DNA of 9,122 nt from Propionibacteriaceae bacterium. GTDB taxonomy: Bacteria; Actinomycetota; Actinomycetes; Propionibacteriales; Propionibacteriaceae. Of the stretch, positions 5,781 to 9,122 are shown one piece after another. The DNA is taken from NCBI GenBank assembly GCA_030450535.1, contig JAKDIK010000087.1:1-9122 (forward strand), in the 5' to 3' direction. Position 1 is the stretch's first letter, and every line of letters begins with the position of its first letter. The notes below the pieces were generated by a model that searched no databases, was not told the origin of the DNA, and saw nothing but the letters and a program-made list of their open reading frames with translations. The translations under genes and the position numbers were made by a program.

Positions 5781-7706
5781 GTGACCAACATCGACTCGAT
5801 GCTGCTGCCCGACCTGAAAAAGGTCGCCGCATCCCTGGGATTGAAGGGTGCCAGCGGCATGCGCAAGGCTGAGCTCGTCTCCGCGATCCGCGGAGCACAG
5901 GGCGGTGGCTCCGCGGACGTCCGCTCGACAGGCGCCCCCCAGCAGTCCGCGGTGGCGGTGGCCGAGCGCGAGGACGCATCCGGTGCACGCCGGCGCGCGC
6001 GCCGCGAGCAGGGTGCTCCCGCCTCGCTGGCGGACGCCACGAGCGACCGCGGGGCAGGCGGCGTCGGCGCGGGCAACCCGGGCGCGGGAAACGCGGGTGA
6101 CGACCTCGGCGCACGGCTCGCCGGCCTCGAGCAGTCGGCGGGCATGCGGACCGCCGAGCGGGACGGCGGCGAGGGTGCCGACGGCTCCGGCGGCGACGAC
6201 GTCGCCTCGCGCCTGGCGGCGCTGGAGAAGGGCGGGCGGCGCACCCGCGACGGTCAGAGCCGCAACGATCAGAACCGCAACGAGGGCCGCACAGAGGGCC
6301 GCGACGACGCCAACCGCAACGACGGGCGCGGCGAACGCACCGACGGCCGCGGCGACAACCGCAACGACAACCGCAACGAGAACCGCCAGCAGGATGCGGG
6401 CCGCTCGAACGAGTCCGCTTCCGGCGGCGACGACTACTCCCGTGACGATGACGCCGGCGGCAGCCGTCGCAATCGTCGCCGGCGCAACCGCGACCGCAAC
6501 AACAACAACCGCCGTCAGCGCGGCGGAAACAACGCCCAGCTCGACCGCATGGAGTCCGAGCCGACCGTGACCGACGACGACGTCCTGGTCAACGTCTCCG
6601 GCATCCTCGACGTGCTCGACAGTTACGCGTTCGTGCGGACGTCCGGCTACCTGCCCGGCCCGAACGACGCCTACGTGTCGTTGTCGATGGTCCGCAAGAA
6701 CGGGCTGCGCAAGGGCGACATCGTCACCGGGGCGATGCGCGGCCAGCGCGAGGGCGAGCGTCAGAAGTTCAGCCCGCTCGTGCGCATCGACACGATCAAC
6801 GGCGGCGATCCGGCGGCGGCGCGCGAGCGCCCCGAGTTCAACAAGCTCACCCCGCTCTACCCGCAGGAGCGACTGCGCCTGGAGACCACGCCGACGAACA
6901 TGACGGGCCGCATCGTCGACCTCGTCGCCCCCGTCGGCAAGGGCCAACGCGGCCTCATCGTCAGCCCGCCCAAGGCCGGCAAGACGATGGTGATGCAGTC
7001 GATCGCGAACTCGATCACGGCGAACAACCCCGAGGTGCACCTCATGGTGGTCCTCGTCGACGAGCGCCCCGAGGAGGTCACCGACTTCCAGCGCTCCGTC
7101 AAGGGCGAGGTCATCGCGTCCACCTTCGATCGCCCGGCCGACGACCACACCACCATCGCCGAACTGGCGATCGAACGCGCCAAGCGCCTGGTCGAGGTGG
7201 GCAAGGACGTGGTGATCCTGCTCGACGGCATCACCCGCCTCTCGCGCGCCTACAACCTGGCGGCGCCGGCGTCCGGACGCATCCTGTCCGGCGGCGTCGA
7301 CTCGGGTGCCCTCTACCCGCCCAAGCGGTTCTTCGGAGCGGCGCGCAACGTGGAGAACGGCGGCTCCCTCACCATCCTTGCCACCGCCCTGGTGGAGACG
7401 GGTTCGAAGATGGACGACGTCATCTTCGAGGAGTTCAAGGGCACCGGCAACATGGAGCTGCGGCTGCGCCGCGAGATGGCCGACAAGCGCATCTTCCCGG
7501 CGATCGACGCCGTGGCGTCCGGCACCCGCCGCGAGGAACAACTGCTCACCCGCGAAGAGCTGGCCATCATCTGGAAGCTGCGCCGCGTCCTGTCGGGGCT
7601 GGAGGATCAGGCCGCGCTCGAGATGCTCATCAACCGGCTCAAGAAGACCAGCACGAACCTCGAGTTCCTCCACGTCATCAGCCGCACCACGCCCAGCGCC
7701 GACTGA
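5781..7706 (+). CDS. rho: Transcription termination factor Rho, with long disordered insert
   Basis: Hexameric RNA-dependent ATPase/translocase that ends transcription of untranslated RNA. It is 641 aa from GTG 5781, far longer than the roughly 420 aa of E. coli Rho. Order: an N-terminal SAP-like Rho_N helix bundle (about 5-40, LPDLKKVAASLGLKGASGMRK); an acidic Gly/Ala-rich linker; an Arg/Asn/Asp/Gly-rich low-complexity insert (about 151-255); a cold-shock-like primary RNA-binding domain from about 262 (VLVNVSGILDVLDSYAFVR, then GYLPGPNDAYVS); and the RecA-type motor. Walker A is PPKAGKT at 396-402, Walker B is VVILLD ending in Asp482, and the next residues GITRLSRAYN hold conserved catalytic and bicyclomycin-contact positions. 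The insert is typical of Actinobacteria such as Micrococcus and Mycobacterium, where it adds RNA binding and alters termination. All motor motifs appear intact. It has its own likely promoter and leader. The identification is certain. Confidence 0.98.
   Translation: MTNIDSMLLPDLKKVAASLGLKGASGMRKAELVSAIRGAQGGGSADVRSTGAPQQSAVAVAEREDASGARRRARREQGAPASLADATSDRGAGGVGAGNPGAGNAGDDLGARLAGLEQSAGMRTAERDGGEGADGSGGDDVASRLAALEKGGRRTRDGQSRNDQNRNEGRTEGRDDANRNDGRGERTDGRGDNRNDNRNENRQQDAGRSNESASGGDDYSRDDDAGGSRRNRRRRNRDRNNNNRRQRGGNNAQLDRMESEPTVTDDDVLVNVSGILDVLDSYAFVRTSGYLPGPNDAYVSLSMVRKNGLRKGDIVTGAMRGQREGERQKFSPLVRIDTINGGDPAAARERPEFNKLTPLYPQERLRLETTPTNMTGRIVDLVAPVGKGQRGLIVSPPKAGKTMVMQSIANSITANNPEVHLMVVLVDERPEEVTDFQRSVKGEVIASTFDRPADDHTTIAELAIERAKRLVEVGKDVVILLDGITRLSRAYNLAAPASGRILSGGVDSGALYPPKRFFGAARNVENGGSLTILATALVETGSKMDDVIFEEFKGTGNMELRLRREMADKRIFPAIDAVASGTRREEQLLTREELAIIWKLRRVLSGLEDQAALEMLINRLKKTSTNLEFLHVISRTTPSAD
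6258..6379 (+). repeat. Codon-phased 11-bp direct repeats inside rho (AACCGCAACGA)
   Basis: The 11-mer AACCGCAACGA occurs exactly at 6273-6283, 6312-6322, 6357-6367 and 6369-6379. A near copy AGCCGCAACGA is at 6258-6268. Start-to-start distances are 15, 39, 45 and 12 nt, all multiples of three, so each copy encodes Asn/Ser-Arg-Asn-Asp/Glu in frame. The last two copies are adjacent. This suggests that the disordered insert of Rho grows or shrinks by in-frame duplication and slippage. Confidence 0.8.
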
Positions 7707-7739
7707 ACCTTCCGACCAAGCCTGAAGAGTGTCGGAGGT
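7707..7739 (+). terminator. Hairpin after rho, possible weak terminator or RBS-masking stem
   Basis: ACC-T-TCCGAC (7707-7716) pairs with GTCGGA-GGT (7731-7739) as a 9-bp stem with one bulged T and a 14-nt loop, starting directly after the rho stop. No U-run follows, so intrinsic termination would be weak. The 3' arm contains GGAGG (7734-7738), a ribosome-binding-like sequence that would be buried in the stem. Confidence 0.4.
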
Positions 7740-7758
7740 CCGTGACAGGATCGCGGGC

Positions 7759-9122
7759 ATGGAGTCAACGCCCCCGCTCGAATGTGACGTCATCATGCAG
7801 GGCGGCATCACGTCCGGCCTGGTTTACCCGCGGGCGCTCGCCCGGTTCGCGCGCACCTACCGGCTGCGGTGTCTGGGCGGCTCGTCCGCCGGCGCCATCG
7901 CCGCCGCCCTCGGTGCGGCGGCCGAGCACGGGCGCGATGCGGACGCCCCCGGCGCCGGTTTCGCGGCGCTCGCGGCCATCCCCGACGAGCTGTCCTCGGG
8001 ACGCCTCGCGGCGCTGTTCCAGCCCCAGCCGGGCACGCGCCCGCTGCTCGGGGTTCTGCTCGCACTGACGGGTCACACGCCGCAGGGACGACGAACGTCC
8101 GGCCTCACGCGCTGGGCCCGGGCCTCGCTGGCGCTGCTGGCGGGCTGGCCGTTTCACGCCCTCGTGGGCGCCCTGCCCGGCCTCGCGGGGGTGTGGCTGG
8201 CCCTGCGCACACCCTCGGTGCCCACCGCGCTGGGCACGCTGGCGCTCGCGCTGGTGGTGCTGGTCGCCGGCGTCGTCGTGGTCGTGGGGGCCGGGGCGCT
8301 GCTGACCCTCGGCCGCGCCGTGCCCGCCAACCTGTTCGGCATCTGCACCGGTCGCGGCGTGCCGGGCGGCGGTCCGGGCTTCACCGACTGGCTCGCTGAG
8401 CGCACCGACGCCCTGGCCGGGCGCACCGGGCAGGGCCCGCTGCTGCACGGGCATCTGTGGACCGGCACGGACACCCCGGGGTACCGGCGCCCTCAGGAGC
8501 GGTCGGTGGATCTGCGGATGGTGAGCACCTGCGTCAGCCAGGGGCGCCCCTACGAGATGCCCTGGGAGAGCCGCTCCTTCTTCTACGAGCCCGCAGCCTG
8601 GGAGCGTCTGTTCCCACCCGACGTCATGGCCGCGCTGGCCGACGCCCCGTCCGCCCGGTCAACCTCAAGCGACGGGGCCGCCGCCCGGTTGTGGGAGGAC
8701 GAGGCCGCCGCGGCCCGGGCGCGGCCCCTGCGCCGGCTGCCGGCCCCGGCGTTCCTGCCTGTCGTCGTGTCGGTGCGGCTCAGCGTGAGCTTCCCGCTGC
8801 TGGTGTCGGCCGTGCCGCTGTGGACGCTTGATCGGCGCTCGGCTCGTACCACCGAGGCCGTCACGGCGCTGCGCGCCGGCGAGGTCGGATGCGATCCGGA
8901 GTTCTGCGAGGTGTGGTTCAGCGACGGCGGCTTCACGAGCAACTTCCCGGTGCACCTCTTCGACGAGGCCCTCCCCACCCGTCCGACGTTCGCCATCAAC
9001 CTGGGCACGTTCCTGCCCGGGCGCGCGGCGTCCGCGAACGAGTCCGAGAACATCGAGTACGCCCGGGACAACCGGGCCCTCCTGCCCAGCCATCGCCCGA
9101 TCCCCGGCGCGGGCTGGGCGGG
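7759..9122 (+). CDS. Patatin-like phospholipase family protein with membrane insertion, 3'-truncated
   Basis: Probable serine lipid acyl hydrolase of the patatin type; the frame is open to the right edge, giving 454 codons here without a stop. Near the N-terminus is the glycine-rich oxyanion segment MQGGITSG (13-20), then the nucleophile elbow GGSSAG (40-45) with Ser43 as the predicted nucleophile. The second half of the Ser-Asp dyad is the DGG motif (Asp389-Gly-Gly) in VWFSDGGFTSNFP. Between these the protein carries two long hydrophobic stretches (about 121-149 and 154-184), predicted as a membrane hairpin, and a basic/acidic Ala-rich region near 300-320. The start ATG 7759 has AGGA 8 nt upstream; GTG 7729 is an in-frame alternative. 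The substrate (phospholipid, neutral lipid or acyl-CoA) cannot be told. Family assignment rests on both catalytic motifs in the right order. It lies 52 nt after rho, possibly co-transcribed. Confidence 0.85.
   Translation, partial: MESTPPLECDVIMQGGITSGLVYPRALARFARTYRLRCLGGSSAGAIAAALGAAAEHGRDADAPGAGFAALAAIPDELSSGRLAALFQPQPGTRPLLGVLLALTGHTPQGRRTSGLTRWARASLALLAGWPFHALVGALPGLAGVWLALRTPSVPTALGTLALALVVLVAGVVVVVGAGALLTLGRAVPANLFGICTGRGVPGGGPGFTDWLAERTDALAGRTGQGPLLHGHLWTGTDTPGYRRPQERSVDLRMVSTCVSQGRPYEMPWESRSFFYEPAAWERLFPPDVMAALADAPSARSTSSDGAAARLWEDEAAAARARPLRRLPAPAFLPVVVSVRLSVSFPLLVSAVPLWTLDRRSARTTEAVTALRAGEVGCDPEFCEVWFSDGGFTSNFPVHLFDEALPTRPTFAINLGTFLPGRAASANESENIEYARDNRALLPSHRPIPGAGWA

Noticed and set aside
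5679..7811. Very long open frame on the minus strand opposite rho (about 710 codons)
   Set aside because: It is the mirror of the strongly GC-biased rho codons, has a repetitive Ala/Val/Arg composition with no domain, and shares its whole length with a certain gene.
7742..8068. Short plus-strand frame starting at a GTG 3 nt after GGAGG
   Set aside because: The protein is Arg/Ser/Pro-rich without motifs and is out of frame with the patatin gene, whose catalytic motifs show the real frame.
1..9122. CRISPR array, insertion sequence, prophage or defence system
   Set aside because: No regularly spaced repeats, transposase motifs, terminal inverted repeats with target duplications, or phage or defence domains were seen. 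The only phased repeats are coding repeats within rho.

Overview
The window looks like chromosomal core DNA from a high-GC Gram-positive bacterium (Actinobacteria), possibly a member of the Propionibacteriales. The support is very GC-rich codon third positions, several GTG starts, an actinobacterial-type lytic transglycosylase, a GT87 membrane mannosyltransferase, and a Rho factor with the long Arg/Asn/Asp-rich insert known from this phylum. Genus-level placement is inference only.

Layout. At the left edge (1-732, +) is the C-terminal part of a secreted SLT2/MltB-like lytic transglycosylase. A strong inverted repeat (753-791) separates it from a convergent tRNA-Arg(CCG) gene on the minus strand (799-870). 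The 871-1049 stretch is a divergent control region between the tRNA and a plus-strand run: lysA (DAP decarboxylase), hom (homoserine dehydrogenase), thrH (HAD-family phosphoserine phosphatase/homoserine phosphotransferase) and a GT87 polytopic glycosyltransferase. Gaps are 25 nt, 2 nt and an overlap of up to 11 nt, so this is probably one operon. A leader of about 125 nt with several small hairpins and a likely promoter precedes rho (5781-7706). A short gap with a hairpin leads into a patatin-like membrane-associated lipase that has no stop before the right edge (7759 to beyond 9122).

How the genes fit together. lysA and hom are two branches of the aspartate pathway (lysine; homoserine for threonine and methionine). 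The third gene is thrH where a thrC-thrB pair is common in Actinobacteria. ThrH can phosphorylate homoserine using phosphoserine as donor, so this locus may route threonine synthesis through a phosphotransferase instead of the ATP-dependent kinase ThrB. Neither thrB nor thrC is in the window. The GT87 gene, rho and the patatin gene are functionally unrelated as far as can be seen.

I see no mobile element, CRISPR array, prophage or defence cassette. The window is mostly ordinary housekeeping DNA. Its points of interest are the hom-thrH pairing, the repeat-built disordered insert of Rho with its structured leader, and the patatin-like protein with a two-helix membrane insertion.
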